64,000 nucleotides of DNA, from positions 434,001 to 498,000 of the forward strand of contig JAWWNJ010000065.1 in NCBI GenBank assembly GCA_037176885.1, given 5' to 3'. The notes below the pieces were generated by a model. It was not told where the DNA came from, ran no database searches, and worked only from the letters and a program-made list of their open reading frames with translations. Shown one piece after another: positions 63,301 through 64,000 of this stretch. This stretch comes from Favolaschia claudopus. Lineage: Eukaryota > Basidiomycota > Agaricomycetes > Agaricales > Mycenaceae. Both the position numbers and the translations under genes were made by a program. The stretch's first letter is position 1; each line of letters opens with the position of its first letter.

Positions 63301-64000
63301 AGCCCATCGAGGCAAGGTAGTAGGGAGAATCTGCGGAATGGAAACGAATCAGTGAAATATCACAATTCTTCGTCTGTTTACGAAAACGGCGGGGATTAAG
63401 GACACGGATTCGGGGAGTAGGAGCAGGAACTGGGTGACTGCGATCAAGAACAGAGCGACCGAAGCCGTTAAGTCCCGTCAGCGCGGAGAGAAATGATCCA
63501 GGAATAGGATGGGGAACAGGAGCAGGGGATGTGCACATCAGAGGAGTAGGCGCGCTGTCCGCGGACGAGCGCAAGGACGAGTCGTGGGCCAAACGCTCAT
63601 CATCAAAAGGAGTATCTACGGTAGGTACAGGAGTGGAGGAAGGAACAGGAGTAGGGTTCGGAGAGGGAGCAGAAGCAAGAGAACGACGAAAAAATGGAAG
63701 TAACTCGCCGTGAAGACCAAAGCCTAGACCGACGGAGGTTACAGAGGTGGAGTTGAGAGTGGAAGAACCAGGAGCGAGGTGAGGACGACCAAAGCCATGA
63801 GCACCCACGCGTACGGGTTCGGAGCGAACAAGGTTGCAACAGGAGAGGGAGAGATCCATGTTGGTCCAGTCGATGTTGGGGTTGTGACGGCGAAGCCAAT
63901 CTAAACCGAGGATAACCGGATAACCAACGGAAACGACGCCAAGTCGGATGACCTCGGTGTGAGAGTCAACCGAGAGTTGTGAAATAACGTCGTGGGTGAC
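60323..64000 (-). CDS. Ty3/gypsy chromovirus-type pol polyprotein, partial
   Basis: The frame enters from beyond 64000 and stops at 60323. Numbering from the first in-window ATG (63859): before it lies the end of the aspartic protease region (VILGLDWLRRHNPNIDW). Reverse transcriptase spans about residues 245-430, with VDYRGLN, FGLSNSPSTFQ and the active site YLDD at 408-411. RNase H lies at about 545-670 (ATDSS, YDKELLAV, SDHKNLEYF). The integrase zinc part is at about 787-827, and its core has Asp near 857, Asp near 916 and Glu 36 residues later (D35E). A GPY/F-like segment (LGPYPVERAVG) follows, then the start of a chromodomain. All catalytic motifs are present. Oddities: a 15-bp tandem duplication near 62845-62875 repeats five residues (RTRGC) in the reverse transcriptase, and the stop splits the chromodomain. 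Chromodomains steer integration to marked histones. Confidence 0.92.
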   Translation of the reverse strand, partial: VTHDVISQLSVDSHTEVIRLGVVSVGYPVILGLDWLRRHNPNIDWTNMDLSLSCCNLVRSEPVRVGAHGFGRPHLAPGSSTLNSTSVTSVGLGFGLHGELLPFFRRSLASAPSPNPTPVPSSTPVPTVDTPFDDERLAHDSSLRSSADSAPTPLMCTSPAPVPHPIPGSFLSALTGLNGFGRSVLDRSHPVPAPTPRIRVLNPRRFRKQTKNCDISLIRFHSADSPYYLASMGSTPSTLDSDLGPDFPDDPHDDSALRALPAKYMPWASTVFSDIEVDALPPHRPYDLSIDIEEGKTPPFGPMYRLSQEERDALAKYLDDNLKKGFIRRSTSPAAAPILFARKKSGDLRLCVDYRGLNSITKKNRYPLPLIDDLLDRTRGCRTRGCKVFSVIDLKNAFNLVRIKEGNEWKTAFRTPLGLFETLVMNFGLSNSPSTFQAFIMDTLRDYLDIFCVVYLDDILIFSRSQEEHDEHVKKVLDRLQGARLFANPEKCVFDRSEVNYLGYVIGADGIKMDLKKLDTIREWPEPRSVKDIQSFLGFTNFYRRFVDHYSFITVPLTSLTKKNVAFVFSDLARDAFNKLKSALLSAPVLRHFDPTRPSTLATDSSDFACAGVLQQPDDDGVLHPVAFFSRKFAPSEINYEIYDKELLAVVESLRDMRAWLIGTKFPVSVISDHKNLEYFMSTRVLNRRQVRWSMFLSEFDFKLSWAPGAKNVADAPSRRPDFVPRKGDEAFEAQFKTLLKPYHTEFLFPDRTLPPSESSLPPPSATLSALTTLSINSSELLKRFQDAWEVDQEWREALAQGDPDFAAERGMVFHKGRLFVPEPLRTDVLRSRHDSVIAGHPGRTRTLQNVQRDYSWPGVYTRVRGYVHACDVCHRIQAIRHRPYGPLQPLDIPTRPWLSISMDFIVKLPDSHGYDSIFVVCDRLTRAAHFIPCKKSMTAPELAWLLLDRIFRYHGLPESIISDRGALFISQFWSELTRLLQVDARTSTAYHPQTDGLTERTNQTLETYLRAYVSYQQDDWVDYLPLAEFAFNNSENSSTKQSPFFANTGFHPTFEPRITENSPSPVPAAADLATRLERIHAELRAELEHAQEVQSRAFNRRHDPMPDIQPGRLVWLLRRNIKTTRPSGKLDHRRLGPYPVERAVGTRAFKLRLPAYLSRLHPVFHVSLLEPYEDPSNFHVHADPQPFELAPDDDPATQIAAIRDARKTGHRYEYLVHYRDTSEE

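Overview
The window looks like a transposon-rich chromosomal segment of a filamentous basidiomycete, probably an agaricomycete. The evidence is spliced genes with introns of about 40-85 nt and GT..AG ends, a CBF1/USF-type bHLH gene, and a typical agaricomycete element set: a chromodomain Ty3/gypsy element, a MULE joined to a Ulp1-type protease, a Plavaka-like fragment, Crypton-like tyrosine recombinases with a GTHSFRRGG box, LINE fragments and many MITEs with TA target duplications. All calls come from reading the sequence; no database search was run.

Layout. 0-7.6 kb: a Tc1-type transposase remnant at the left edge, a LINE ORF1 with no ORF2 (1.97-3.85 kb), a 215-bp MITE, short hypothetical exons, and a Plavaka-like C-terminus split by a MITE. 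7.6-15.6 kb: mostly noncoding, with an exact 147-bp inverted repeat at 10.43-10.75 kb. 15.6-20.3 kb: a decayed Ulp1-MULE transposase gene on the minus strand, carrying a three-level insertion nest. 20.4-21.2 kb: a cluster of palindromes. 21.5-21.9 kb: a small four-exon gene. 27.2-28.1 kb: the intact bHLH gene, the clearest host gene. 28-36 kb: MITEs, a 5'-truncated LINE, hypothetical exons, and a solo LTR split by MITEs. 37.6-41.7 kb: a hypothetical gene with 2.8 kb of nested elements inside a 61-nt intron; the nest includes a noncoding 1.87-kb LTR element. 42.6-43.7 kb: a degraded hypothetical gene.

44.4-57.2 kb is the most unusual part. Two diverged, inverted arms each carry a tyrosine recombinase gene that converges on a small partner gene sharing an NSWEIWRE motif. 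The arms flank a 4.5-kb pyrimidine-rich noncoding centre. That centre holds a 326-bp miniature LTR-type element whose 66-bp LTRs are themselves palindromes. Both recombinase copies are broken, by different lesions.

57.2-64 kb: a truncated MITE, a clean solo LTR, then the 3' LTR and most of the pol of a chromodomain Ty3/gypsy element that runs off the right edge. Its reading frame carries a stop codon inside the chromodomain.

The protein-coding transposons mostly carry inactivating lesions, and the MITEs sit inside many of them. This gives a relative order of insertions. Exon borders were inferred by eye and should be treated as models.
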